A stretch of DNA of 64,000 bases from contig NC_053390.1 of assembly GCF_905171765.1 (NCBI RefSeq), forward strand, positions 584,996,471 to 585,060,470, in the 5' to 3' direction. Below are positions 9,337 through 19,898 of this stretch, in pieces (within the stretch, counting starts at the first letter, position 1; each line of letters opens with the position of its first letter). This DNA comes from Bufo bufo (taxonomy: Eukaryota; Chordata; Amphibia; Anura; Bufonidae). Made by a program: the position numbers and the translations under genes. Below the pieces are notes generated by a model. The model worked only from the letters and a program-made list of their open reading frames with translations. It searched no databases and had not been told where the DNA came from.

Positions 9337-10030
9337 TTGCCGCTGGTTTTTTTTTTTGTTAAGAAAAAAGATGGTTCTTTAAGACCTTGTCTGGATTTCA
9401 GGGAGCTGAACCGTATCACGATTCGTGACCCATATCCGCTTCCTCTGATCCCAGAACTGTTTAACCAGATTGTTGGGGCTAAGGTTTTTTCTAAGTTGGA
9501 TTTAAGAGGGGCATACAACCTAGTCAGGGTCAGGGAAGGGGACGAATGGAAGATGGCCTTCAATACCCCTGAGGGTCATTTCGAGAATTTGGTTATGCCA
9601 TTTGGTTTGATGAATGCTCCGGCCGTCTTCCAACATTTTGTGAACAGCATTTTTCATCATTTAATGGGGAAATTTGTACTGGTGTATCTGGATGACATTT
9701 TGATTTTTTCTACTGATTTCAAGACTAATCGAGACCACCTACGTCAGGTCTTGCTGATTCTGTGGGATAATAAACTGTACGTTAAACTGGAAAAATGTGT
9801 GTTTGCGGCTCCGGAGATTCAATTTCTTGGTTTTCTTCTCTCCTCTTCTGGTTTTTGCATGGACCCTGAGAAGGTCAGCGCTGTGCTTGATTGGGAGCTT
9901 CCTGAGAATCAGAAGGCGCTGATGCGGTTTTTGGGTTTTGCCAATTATTACAGAAAGTTCATTTTGAATTACAGTATTCCTCTGTTGTTAAGCCACTCAC
10001 TGATATGACTAAAAAGGGGTAGATTTTTCT
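9337..10030 (+). pseudogene. Gypsy pol: reverse transcriptase
   Basis: The RT fingers and palm are intact over ~220 codons: KKKDGSLRPCLDFRELN, KLDLRGAYNLVRV, VMPFGLMNAPAVFQ and the catalytic YLDDIL (near 9683-9700). QFLGFLLSS and GFANYYRKFI follow. The frame is lost near 9985-10030, where about one base is missing in a G/A-rich stretch, and resumes as the connection to RNase H. All RT catalytic aspartates are present, so damage is confined to the joins. Confidence 0.9.
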
Positions 10031-10790
10031 TTGTGGTCGGTAGATGCGCTTAAAGCCTTTTCTAGTATCAAAGAGAGTTTTGCTTCCGTTCTCATTTTGG
10101 TACAACCTGATGTCTCTCTACCTTTTATTGTTGAGGTGGACGCTTCTGAGGTGGGTGTGGGTGCGGTCTTATCTCAGGGTCCCTCTCCTGCCAAATGGCG
10201 ACCGTGTGCCTTTTTCTCAAGGAAACTCTCCTCTGCAGAGAGAAATTATGATGTGGGAGATAGGGAGTTGTTGGCCATCAAATTAGCTTTTGAGGAATGG
10301 CGCCATTGGTTAGAGGGAGCCAGACACCCTATTACCGTGTTTACAGACCATAAGAATCTGGCCTACTTGGAATCGGCCAAGCGTCTGAACCCGAGACAGG
10401 CCAGATGGTCTTTGTTCTTTTCTAGGTTTAATTTTGTTGTTACGTTCCGCCCTGGGGTTAAAAATGTGAAGGCGGATGCCCTGTCACGTTGTTTTCCGGG
10501 AGGGGGGAACTTTGAAGACCCGGGTCCCATTTTGGCTGAAGGGGTGGTCGTCTCTGCTCTTTATCCTGATTTGGAGGCAGAGGTCCAGGCAGCCCAGGCA
10601 GAGGCTCCTGATCTTTGTCCCCCTGGGAGGTTGTTTGTGCCTCTCGCTTTACGACACAAGGTTTTTAAGGAGCACCACGATACTGTCCTTGCAGGCCACC
10701 CGGGGAGCAGAGCCACAGTTGATCTCATTGCTCGGAGATTCTGGTGGCCGACTCTTCGTAAGACGGTGAGGGTTTTGTGGCAGCCTGCGA
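10031..10790 (+). pseudogene. Gypsy pol: RNase H and integrase N-terminal finger
   Basis: RNase H motifs appear in order: [16 protein letters not shown] (first Asp), [19 protein letters not shown] (Glu), [12 protein letters not shown] (Asp) and VKADALSR (Asp). The integrase HHCC finger begins [13 protein letters not shown] and continues [10 protein letters not shown]. The frame shifts near 10780, just before the two cysteines, which lie in the next frame (CETCARAK). Confidence 0.87.
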
Positions 10791-11300
10791 GACCTGCGCT
10801 CGTGCCAAGGTCCCTCATTCACGGCCATCGGGTTCTCTCCTCCCGTTACCCATTCCTTCCCGTCCTTGGACGCATCTGTCCATGGACTTCTTTACAGACC
10901 TGCCTCGTTCCTCGGGGAAGACTGTGATTCTGGTAGTAGTGGACCGTTTTAGCAAAATGGCGCATTTCATTCCCTTTCCTGGGTTACCCAATGCTAAGAC
11001 GCTGGCGCAAGCGTTTGTTGATCACATTGTTAATTTGCATGGCATTCCTTCAGACATCGTTTCTGATAGGGGCACGCAATTTGTTTCCAGATTCTGGAAG
11101 GCCTTCTGTTCTTGCTTGGGGGTTTGGTTGTCGTTCTCTTCTGCTTTTCACCCGCAGTCGAATGGTCAGACCAAACGCGTCAATCAGAATCTGGAGACAT
11201 ATCTGCACTGTTTTGTGGTGGAGAATCAGGAGCATTGTTGTTCTTTTTTGTCCCTTGCTGAGTTTGCTTTAAATAACCGTCGCCAGGAGTCCTCTGATAA
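10777..11300 (+). pseudogene. Gypsy pol: integrase core, truncated
   Basis: The core has all three DDE residues: SMDFFTDLP (Asp), SDRGTQFVSRFW (Asp) and NGQTKRVNQNLE (Glu). The reading stops being Gypsy-like after NNRRQESSDK (about 11300). Sushi-type integrases normally continue through a GPY region to a chromodomain, which is missing here. The next bases form a hammerhead-like RNA motif belonging to another element. The remaining codons to 11343 are fortuitous. Confidence 0.87.
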
Positions 11301-12095
11301 GGAGCTACTGAGGAAGAGGTCAGAGACCTTGAAACGCGTATAGCAGGACGGGATCCATACACTGAAGGAGACACTTCACTACACCGGAATCACCAGTACG
11401 CAGAGTTATGGACATAACCGCATAGACGGTAATTAGCAAGATTCTTGACTCAAACATAGGAGCCTCGAACATATCTACAAGCGAGGACTCCCTGACGCCC
11501 TAACCTCGTGGATTGTTGGTAAAATACAGGACGCCAACTACACGTGGGGCGTATAGGAGTCAATTGAAAGCAGGTATTTCATCTACCATAACGAGACTGC
11601 AGAGTGGAGCAAGTGGAAGCTAGCCTACAGCGCTATAAAGAAATCCGGTGAGTGCACTAACCTGTGGTGGGACGCCACCACGGACTGATACACACAAGCT
11701 GGACCCCAAAAAGTGAGTAATATTGAATAGTAAACTCACGAAGATACCGCCTGGAACTGTGAGCCTTTCCTCTTAGATATAAGACTGAGACTTTGTAGCG
11801 CAATACAGGCGCAGCGCATATAAAGTAATAATAGGGATTTTCTATATTTATATATTTATATATTTATATTCTTAACAAGTTCAAATTTTATTGATATATA
11901 ATAACGACTCATATTGATATTTAGCAGTGATACTTCTTAATGATTTGTAATAGCGGTATTTTATCAATATATTGTTTTAATCTTGTATAAAATATGCTGT
12001 AGTGTGACTTAATAAATAATCTATAAATTGAACCTGACGTATAGCAGCAGATATTGAGTGCTCACTATATTGTATTAAAATTCTCAAACTCCACA
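11301..12095 (+). mobile_element. Noncoding retroelement headed by a hammerhead-like motif
   Basis: The element starts with the hammerhead-like motif, continues through ~450 bp of CpG-bearing noncoding sequence, and becomes AT-rich (11820-12060). It ends near GAGTGCTCACTATATTG. The element at 29690-30390 (minus) has the same plan and a similar end, AGAGTGCCCCACTATTAC. No long reading frame exists. The 3' boundary and target duplication are unclear. It may be a non-autonomous Penelope-like or retrozyme-like element, which is an inference from the ribozyme motif. Confidence 0.5.
11304..11344 (+). ncRNA. Hammerhead-ribozyme-like motif, copy 1
   Basis: Read 5' to 3' the parts are: helix I strand GCTA (11304-11307), core CTGAGGA (11308-11314), an extra A, helix II AGGTC-AGA-GACCT (11317-11329), core GAAA (11331-11334), a self-complementary helix III ACGCGT (11334-11339), the cleavage-site base A (11340), and helix I strand TAGC (11341-11344), which pairs with GCTA. 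This is the type I hammerhead order with a minimal helix III, as known from Penelope-like and related retroelements. The extra A between the core and helix II departs from the textbook motif, so activity is not shown. Confidence 0.6.
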
Positions 12096-12171
12096 CTGTG
12101 GTTAGGGTGAACCACACCTTAGTTTGAGCACCTGCCTTAGCTGACTGAAGGGTGAACCACTATAAACTTTA

Positions 12172-12771
12172 CTATATTGTAATCCGTCCAGTAGTTTTGC
12201 AGAAAAACGACTTTTATAATTATGCAAATTAACCCTGAAGGTGCCAAGAGGGGCGTTATGTTCCCCTTTGTGTGCCCAGTAACGCCCCTCTTACAGTGCC
12301 CAAAACGCCTTCCTCCAGAATCCCTAACCGCCCACAGCGTCTCATCCCTCTCCTCCCCCTCCCTGTCAGCCGAGCGAAGTCTCGCGCAGACGCAGTACCC
12401 ACTGAGGGCTGCGCCAGTGCGATTTGCTGGAGACTGAGGGCAGGAGCTTCATCGTCGTCACTGGGCATGCGCCGAGCCCAGAGACGTCCGATGCTCACTC
12501 TTCCCTCAGTCTCCAGCAAATCGCACTGGCGCAGCCCTCAGTGGGTACTGCGTCTGCGCGAGACTTCGCTCGGCCGTCAGGGAGGGGGAGGAGAGGGATG
12601 AGACGCTGTGGGCGGTTAGGGATTCTGGAGGAAGGCGTTTTGGGCACTGTAAGAGGGGCGTTACTGGGCACACAAAGGGGAACATAACGCCCCTCTGGGC
12701 ACCTTCAGGGTTAATTTGCATAATTATAAAAGTCGTTTTTCTGCAAAACTACTGGACGGATTACAATATAG
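12172..12771. mobile_element. 600-bp foldback element (near-perfect palindrome)
   Basis: The left arm (12172-12440) is repeated in reverse complement at 12503-12771 with only a few mismatches, leaving a ~62-bp spacer. Ends are CTATATTGTAATCC and its complement. The arms include conserved blocks such as GAGGGGCGTTA and GATTTGCTGGAGACTGAGGG. There is no gene; the mirrored short frames on both strands are a consequence of the palindrome. The flanks suggest a TA or longer AT target, which I could not fix. Confidence 0.9.
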
Positions 12772-13266
12772 AACAGCACAGCCGATTCAAGGTAAGCTGT
12801 GGAGCATGACTGGTTTAAAATCTGAATTTGTGTTATGAGAGGTGACAGAATCCCTTTAAAAATTTTAAGATTTGCTTCTAAGCCTTCTAACTTCCCCAAA
12901 AAATAAAATGTAAATTTCAAAATGATCCAAGCATGAAGTAGACATATGGGGAATGAAAAGTAATACCTATTTTGGAGGTATTACTATCTATTATAAAAGT
13001 AGAGAAACTGAAATTTGCAAATTTGCTAATTTTTCTAAATTTTGGGTAAATTTGGTATTTTTTTTATTGATAAAAATGAAATATTTTGACTCAAATTTAC
13101 CACTGTCATGAAGTACAATATATGCCGAAAAAACAATCCCAGAATGGCCTGGATAAGTAAAAGCTTTTTAAAGTTATTCCCGCATAAAGAAACACGTCAG
13201 ATTTGCTAAAAATGGCCTGGTCCTTAAGGTGAAAAATGGCAGGGTCCTAATTCCTAAAGGGGTTAA
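12772..13266 (+). repeat. Possible piggyBac-like 3' terminal remnant ending in TTAA
   Basis: The AT-rich stretch ends GGCCTGGTCCTTAAGG and then AAAGGGGTTAA (TTAA at 13263-13266). That resembles the 3' ends of TTAA-targeting elements but is not close to the two complete piggyBac elements here. There is no coding capacity and no partner end was found. Confidence 0.35.
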
Positions 13267-14335
13267 AGGGATTGTCTGGGACATAAAAACAAGCCTTTGC
13301 TAGTTAAAGTGCATAAAGCGTTAAATTTTGTAAATCCTGTTTGAAACCAGTTTCTCAGCACAGATCTCCGGGATCACATTACCTGGTCCTTTTTCTGACA
13401 ATGATTCTTCAGTTTAAAGAGAGGTTGCCTAAGCCATAAAAGTCCTTTAAAAAAGGAATCAATTGCTGATGTTAATGTTATCATGACTGCCTTTTAAAAA
13501 AATTAAATAAATGAATGTTCACAAAACTAATAGAGAGCGTTGTTGAATGAAGTAATTTATGGGTACTGTAAAATGTGAAATACAGGGACTAATTCAAAAC
13601 ACATGAATGTGCAAATACAATAGTCATAAGTGACATACAGAAGAAGAAAGAGTACTGCTCAATACAAGCTTACAAACTACAGTGAATGAGGAGAACATCA
13701 GGTGGGTACAAGTGCAGACTCCCCTCTGCAAGAGGTTAAATTGTAAACGTCACTATATTTTATGCATTATATGTACCATAGGCTGTATATGGAGAGAGCA
13801 GTGCGAGGGTCCCTAGTGGATAAGCAGGGCTGTTGAACTGGGGCCTCTGCCTCTCAGATGCCTCCAGCTTTTACCAGACACAACATGGGAGTTTGGAAAG
13901 TGTCTAAGTGTACCTCCAACATATAAAAGTTTAAATATGTAGCAGGAGAGCGATTAATCAGATTTCACATATCTACAAAGTATTGGACAACTTTTCTTCT
14001 TGTTTCAGATTCCTTTTTTACATGGACTGGTAACTTCTTTCATTATTATTATTATTTATTTGAAAGTGTCATAATTCCATGGCACTGTACATCTAAGGCT
14101 TACATTCACACGTTTTTTGAGAACCATTCAGTCTATGAGGCTTTTCACATGGTCATTTTCTTAATCAAAAAATTGGACATCCTTTTTCGTTGTTTTCACG
14201 TCCAGGCGGACTCCATTGAAATTAATGGGACTATTTTTAACATCCGCTTAGACAGGAGTGCACCTATCTAACGGCCATTAAAAACGGGTACACCTGTGCA
14301 ATGTTTTTTTTTAGGGGTTAAAAAAAATTACTTAC
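13267..14335. other. No gene seen; degenerate interspersed sequence
   Basis: There are only short random frames. A (TTA)n-like stretch lies near 14041-14062, followed by text of the form CATGGCACTGTACAT. Part of 14095-14290 has the CACACG...GTTTTCAC flavour of Harbinger-type MITEs, without matched ends. Confidence 0.5.
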
Positions 14336-14532
14336 CTCATCCACTTGCATGCACAGAAGCAATCACTCCTCTCTTGATTCTGAAGGACCTGCCAAAGGAC
14401 CTGTGCTCAAGTGTGATGACATGATCATGCTGGCAGCGAGTGGTGGCGTCATCTTGCTTGAATGCAGGTCCTCCAGCAGGTTCTCCAGAATCAAGAGAGG
14501 AGTGACTGCCTCTGCACATGCAAGTGGATGAG
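14336..14532. mobile_element. Foldback MITE, ~197 bp
   Basis: CTCATCCACTTGCATG at the left is mirrored by CATGCAAGTGGATGAG at the right, and pairing continues through CACTCCTCTCTTGATTCT and its complement. The loop is ~60 bp. No target duplication could be assigned. Confidence 0.8.
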
Positions 14533-14569
14533 ATAATCTATTTTCAGTAAAAAATAAAACTTACAGCAG

Positions 14570-14730
14570 GATCACTATGGGGGACATTGTTGGCCACTAT
14601 GTAGTGCATATTACTGCTGGGAGACACTATGAGGGATATTATTACTGCTGTGAGCCACTATGGAGGACATTATTACTGTTAGGGGCCACTATGGGGGAGA
14701 TTATTACTGTTGGAGGCCACAGGGAGCATT
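14570..14730. repeat. Short tandem repeat, ~34-bp unit
   Basis: Four to five diverged copies of GGCCACTATGGGGGACATT followed by ATTACTG. The wording resembles the interior minisatellite of the hAT element at 16927. Confidence 0.7.
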
Positions 14731-14779
14731 CCCCAGAATTGGCGTTTGACAAATGTGGTGCTAATATAAAAAAATGGGT

Positions 14780-15362
14780 CAAAAACTGAGCCCAGAAACT
14801 ATAGGCCGGTAAGTTTAATGTTTGTATTGTGTAAACAGTTTGAAGGTTTTCTAAGAGATGCTATCTTGGAGTACCTCAATGAAAAAAAGGGAATAATACC
14901 ATATCAGCATGGCTTCATGAGGGATCGGTTATGCGAAACTAATTTAATCAGTTTCTATGAGGAGGTAAGTTCTAGACTTGACTGTGGCTAGTCAAAGGAA
15001 GTCATATAGAATGCTTGTATGTAGGTAAGTAATTGGCTCAGTAATGGGAAACAGAGGGTGGTTATTAACGTTACACACTCAGATTGGGTCACTGTAACTA
15101 GTGGGGTACCACAGGGGTGAGTATTGGGCACTAATCTCTTCAATCATTTTATTAATGATCTTGTAGAAAGCTTGCACAGTAAAATATCAATTTTTCCAGA
15201 TGACACTAAACTGCGAAAAAGTAATTAACACTGAAGAGGGCAGTATACGGCTGCAGACGGATCTGGATAGTTTGGAGGCTTTGGGCAGAAAAGTGGCAGA
15301 TGAGGTTTAACACTGACAAATGTAAGGTTATGCACATGGTAAGGAATAATGCAAGTCACCAG
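14780..15362 (+). pseudogene. CR1-like non-LTR retrotransposon RT remnant, part 1
   Basis: Conceptual translation across several frames gives RPVSLMFVLCKQFEGFLRD, QHGFMRDRLCETNLISFYEE and SGVPQG-VLGTNLFNHFIND, then FPDDTKL. These match the order of RT blocks in CR1/L2-clade LINEs, where the last is the catalytic (F/Y)xDD motif (FADD usual). The stretch ends with the MRFNTDKCKVMHM block. Many stops and shifts show it is an old 5'-truncated copy. It is interrupted by a hAT MITE at 15363. Confidence 0.8.
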
Positions 15363-16447
15363 TAGTGTTGATCACGAATATTCAAATTTCGAATTTTTAT
15401 CGCAAATATAGGTACTTCGAAAATTCGCGAATATTTCTAATATAGTGATATATATTCGTAATTTAGAATATTCGATTTTTTTTATTTATTTTTGTTTAAT
15501 ATTCGTTTTCTTTTTTTTAAATCAGTAGACATGATCCCTCCCTGCTTCTAGCTTGTGGGCCAATAAGAAGGCTGCAATTTACTTGACTTTAGGAGTAGTA
15601 GTGTTTGCGAATTTTGCTCTATATTCTTTTTTTTTTCGAATATTCGCTATATTGCTATATATTCTTGTTTTAGCAATATAGCGAATATTCGGAAAAAAAA
15701 CTAATATAGAGCAATTTAGCTAATATAGTGCTATAATCTTTTTTTTTATAGTTGTAATTTTTTTCCAATCTGAACTTCAGATGAGAAAAAAATTACAACT
15801 ATTAGACAAAGAAGATTATAGCACTATATTAGCTAAATTCCCCTATATTTGTTTTTTTCGAATATTCGCTATATTGCTATATATTCTTGTTTTAGAATAT
15901 TACGAATATTCGAAAAAACGAAGTTATAGCAATATAGCGAATATTCGAAAAAAAAAACGAATATAGAGCAATTTAGCTAATATAGTGCTATAATCTTTTT
16001 TTTTATAGTTGTAATTTTTTTCCAATCTGAACTTCAGATGAGAAAAAAATTACAACTATTAGACAAAGAAGATTATAGCACTATATTAGCTAAATTGCCC
16101 TATATTTGTTTTTTTCGAATATTCGCTATATTGCTATATATTCTTGTTTTAGAATATTCCGAATATTCGAAAAAACGAAGTTATAGCAATATAGCGAATA
16201 TTCGAAAAAAAATTACGAATATAGAGCAATTTAGCTAATATAGTGCTATAATATTCTTTGTCTAAAAGTTGAAAAATTCGCAATAAAAATTTGAAAATTC
16301 GAAAATTCGAATACGAAAATTTGCATATTACACGATCATTACCTTGCCAATTTTTTGAGTAAAAAAAATCGTAGAATATAACGAATATTCGAATTTGCGA
16401 ATATTCGAATTCGAATATGACCCCTGCAGCTCATCACTAGTCACCAG
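15355..16447. mobile_element. hAT MITE, 1077 bp, with internal 257-bp duplication
   Basis: The element is 15363-16439. Its left end is TAGTGTTGATCAC and its right end reverse-complemented is TAGTGATGAGC. Exact 8-bp duplications GTCACCAG flank it (15355-15362, 16440-16447). The interior is >75% AT, full of GAATATTCG dyads. A segment holding a strong dyad around ATCTGAACTTCAGAT occurs twice, 257 bp apart (about 15730-15985 and 15987-16242). Removing it rejoins the two CR1-like pieces. Confidence 0.88.
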
Positions 16448-16918
16448 TACATACTAAATGGTAAAACACTGGGTAACACTGACATGGAAAAGGACCTAGG
16501 AATTTTAGTGAACAGCAAACTAAGCTGTAGAAACCAGTATCAGGAGGCTGCTGCCAAGGCCAATAAGATTGTGGGGTGCATCAAAAGGGGCATAAATGCC
16601 CATGATGAGAACATAGTCCTGCCACTGTGTTGAGTTCTGGGCTCCTGTGAATAAGGCAGACATAGCAGAGCTGGAGAGGGTTCAGAGGAGGGCAACTAAA
16701 GTACAGTACCCAGAAAGATTGTCAACATTAGGGTTAATCAGTTTAGAAAAAGATGACTGAGGGGAGATCTAATTACTATGTATAAATATATCAGGAGTCA
16801 GTACAGAGATCTCTCCCATCATCTCTTTATCCCCAGGACTGTGACTGTGACGAGGGGACATCCTCTGCATCTGGAGGAAAGAAGGTTACTACACAAACAT
16901 AGATGAGGATTCTTTACA
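16448..16918 (+). pseudogene. CR1-like RT remnant, part 2 (C-terminal)
   Basis: After the MITE the reading continues as LGNTDMEKDLGILVNSKL, then AAAKANKIVGCIKRGI, and in shifted frames as LITMYKYIRSQYRDLSHHLF and TVTRGHPLHLEERRLL. This is the conserved tail after the RT domain in CR1/L2 elements. It contains several stops. The sequence ends just before the CAGTGGCGG terminus at 16927, so the next hAT element may have landed in it. Confidence 0.75.
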
Positions 16919-17394
16919 GTAAGAGCCAGTGGCGGATTACAATAGGGACGTTCGGGTCAGCAGCCCCGGGCCCAGCACCGCTGGGGGGCCCAACGCTGAC
17001 CCGAATGCCCACATACTGCTGCGGGGCACGGGAGCGCATAGCTCCCTGTCCCGTCCGCGATCACCGCCATAGGCTTTAGGCCTTGAAGGCCTGAGGCCTA
17101 TGCGGTAGAGAAATCCCGGCGCAGACGTGTGTGATGACGTCATCGCGCGCCTGTGTCGGGACGCAGCACTGTGATGCGCCTGACTCATCCCGCCTTCCTC
17201 TGCGAGCAAGCGCCTGGCCCTGGACATACAGTAGGTGAGTATTTATCTTTTCATTCTTTTGTTCATTTTTTATTTTTTTATTTCATGTGCCTACTTTGGT
17301 GGGGGGGCACACAGGAGGACATATTAGGGAAGTTAAATCGAGTACATTGGGAGGAATGTGGGGGCTGTATGGGGCCAAATTAATATGGGAGGGA

Positions 17395-18835
17395 ATACTA
17401 TGTGGGGGCTAATTACTATGTGGGGGCAGTGTGGGGGCAAATTGCTATGTGGGGGCAGTGTGGGGGCAAATTGCTATGTGGGGGCAGTGTGGGGCAAATT
17501 GCTATGTTAGGGCAGTGTGGGGGCAAATTGCTATGTGGGGGCGGTGTGGGGGCAAATTGCTATGTGGGGGCAGTGTGGGGGAAAATTGCTATGTGGGGCC
17601 GGTGTGGGGGCAAATTGCTATGTGAGGGCAGTGTGGGGGCAAATTGCTATGTGAAGGCAGTGTGGGGGCAAATTGCTATGTGGGGGCAGTGTGGGGGAAA
17701 ATTGCTATGTGGGGGTTGTGTGGGGGCAAATTGCTATGTGAGGGCAGTGTGGGGGCAAATTGCTATGTGAGGGCAGTGTGGGGGCAAATTGCTATGTGAA
17801 GGCATGTGGGGGCAAATTGCTATGTGGGGGCAGTGTGGGGGCAAATTACTATGTGGGGGCAAATTGCTATGTGAGGGCAGTGTGGGGCAAATTGCTATGT
17901 GAGGGCAGTGTGGGGGCAAATTGCTATGTGAGGGCAGTGTGGGGGCAAATTGCTATGTGAAGGCAGTGTGAGGGCAAATTGCTATGTGGGGGCAGTGTGG
18001 GGGCAAATTGCTATGTGGGGGCTGTGTGGGGGCAAATTGCTATGTGAGGGCAGTGTGGGGGGAAATTGCTATGTGAGGGCAGTGTGGGGGCAAATTGCTA
18101 TGTGGGGGCGGTGTGGGGCAAATTGCTATGTGAGAACAGTGTGGGGGCAAATTGCTATGTGGGGCGGTGTGGGGGCAAATTGCTATGTGGGGGCTGTGTG
18201 GGGGCAAATTGCTATGTGGGGGCTGTGTGGGGGCAAATTGCTATGTGAGGGCAGTGTGGGGGCAAATTGCTATGTGAGGGCAGTGTGGGGGAAAATTGCT
18301 ATGTGGGGGCTGTGTGGGGGCAAATTTCTATATGGGGGCAGTGTAGGGGAAACTATTGTGTGTGGGAAAATTGCTATGTGGGGACAAATTACTATATGGG
18401 GCAGTGTGGGGGCAAATTACTATGTGGGGGCAGTGTGGGGGAAACTATTGTGTGGGGGCAGTGTGGGGGAAATTGCCATGTGGGGACAGTGTGGGGTAAT
18501 TTCTATGTGGGGACAGTGTGGGGAAATTGCTATGTGGGGGCAAATTACTATGTGGGGAAAACTATTGTGTGGGGGCAGTGTGGGGAAATTGCTATGTGGG
18601 AACAGTGTGGGCAAATTACTATGTGGGGGCAGTGTGGTGGAAATTACTATGTGGGGGAAGTGTGGTGGAAATTACTATGTGGGGGCAGTGTAGGGCAAAT
18701 TACTGTGTGGGGGCAAACTACTATATGGGGCAGTTTGGGGGAAATTACTGTGTGGGGGCAAATTACTATGGGGGAATTAGTATGTGGGGGCAGTGTGGTG
18801 GAAATTACTATATGGGGGTGTTGCTATTGGGGAGG
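17395..18835. repeat. Minisatellite, ~29-bp unit, about 50 copies
   Basis: The unit GGGGGCAAATTGCTATGTG followed by GGGGCAGTGT is repeated for about 1.4 kb, becoming more diverged after ~18330 (ATTACTATGTG and AAACTATTGTG variants). It is strand-asymmetric and G-rich with runs of five Gs. Because the unit is not a multiple of three, open frames seen across it (for example 17950-18693) arise by indels and are not genes. Confidence 0.95.
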
Positions 18836-18970
18836 CACTGTAGGGGCAATTCTATTATTTCTGGGGACACTATACAGGGATTATTGCCTGGAGCACAATA
18901 TAAGGTGTTATTATTACTGGGGGCACTCTAAGCGACATTATAGCTGCTGTGGACACTATAGGAACATTTG

Positions 18971-19102
18971 GGGTAATTTATCAAACTGGTGTAGAGTAGA
19001 ACTGGCTTAGTTGCCCATAGCAGCCAATCAGATTCCACCTTTCATATTTGACAGCTCTTTTGGAAATCCAGTTCTACTTTACACCAGTTTGATAAATTAC
19101 CC
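18971..19102. mobile_element. Foldback MITE, 132 bp
   Basis: GGGTAATTTATCAAACTGG at the left is mirrored by CCAGTTTGATAAATTACCC at the right, with further pairing of GTAGAACTGG and CCAGTTCTAC inward. No coding capacity. Confidence 0.85.
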
Positions 19103-19271
19103 AAATTATGTCTATTAGGGTCACTATTTTTTCAGCAGTATAGTTCCTGGGGCATTGGGAAGCACAACGGGCACAGTATTGGGGGTGGCAGGATGACGCT
19201 GTGGGGACACCAGGATGAGGAGGTTGATGGAAAAATTTAGAAATCTAATGTGTCTGTGTTACAAACTGTAG

Positions 19272-19375
19272 AGACGAGATGTGGCTGAAAGAATTTGCCA
19301 TGGTGGTCTGGATCAAATGGAGGAGAAGAGGAAAGAGAAGGTCTACATGACAGGAGATGTCCCGGGATGTAAGAG
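19272..19375 (+). other. Exon-like module shared by two hAT elements
   Basis: It is preceded by ACAAACTGTAG and followed by GTATGTGG, plausible splice acceptor and donor. The interior (AGACGAGATGTGGCTGAAAG; CTACATGACAGGAGATGTC) matches 4778-4877 on the other strand. It may be the relic of a transposase exon or a captured exon. Confidence 0.5.
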
Positions 19376-19576
19376 GTATGTGGTGCTGTATTCTCCTCCA
19401 TGTCTTTTTTATTACAATTATATGTATTTTAAATTTGGTGACCAAATTTTTCAGTTTAGGACCCAATTTGGGGGTATTTTTCAGTTTAGGCTCATTGGCG
19501 GGAAGGGGGATTGTAACAGGACTGCCGTAGAATATCTAAAATAGCTGGTCAAGTAAAATGTTGCATGCAACAATCA

Positions 19577-19898
19577 TTAACCGCCTCCGGACCGCCTAGC
19601 TCAGGATTGCGTTACGGAGGCGGCTGTTTTGTTCCTCGTTGACGTGCCGGCGCGTCATCTCGCAAGACGCAAGATTTCAGGGAGAGCCAGCCCGCGCATG
19701 CGCATTGCGGGCCGGCAAAAGTTAGAAGAGTATTTCGTCACCAGCCTGCCACCAATGATCGTTGCTGGCAGGCTGGTGATTTTCAAAAAATCGAATCAGA
19801 AGCCAGTTAACACATTATATTTATAAATATAATGTGTTAAATGGCTTCTGTGCTCCTCTGCTGGTCCTTTTCGTCGGTTGGTCCCAGCAGAGGAGCAC
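19577..19898 (+). repeat. Subterminal hairpin cluster of the piggyBac element
   Basis: After the terminal dyad (CCGCCTCC ... GGAGGCGG, 19581-19623) come three hairpins. H1 is CCAGCCTGCC ... GGCAGGCTGG at 19741-19776. H2 is AGAAGCCA and TTAACACATTATATT with their complements at 19797-19850. H3 is TGCTCCTCTGCTGG ... CCAGCAGAGGAGCA at 19851-19898. The related element at 55984-62092 has three hairpins in the same order. Confidence 0.85.

Larger units (their letters stand above)
16927..19576 (+). mobile_element. Left part of a hAT element with CAGTGGCGGA end
   Basis: The element begins CAGTGGCGGATTACAAT. It contains a long minisatellite, a foldback MITE (18971-19102) and an exon-like module (19272-19375) also present in the hAT element at 4424. 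No transposase is seen. Its right end is not identifiable: a piggyBac element cuts in at 19577, and the sequence after 28784, which ends CCAGTCCGGCCCTG at 29081, has neither a matching terminus nor a matching target duplication. Confidence 0.6.

Noticed and set aside
17402..19010. Long Gly/Cys/Tyr-rich open frames in the minisatellite
   Set aside because: They switch frame with indels in a 29-bp repeat and have homologous frames on the same strand in several phases, as expected from a stop-poor G-rich repeat.
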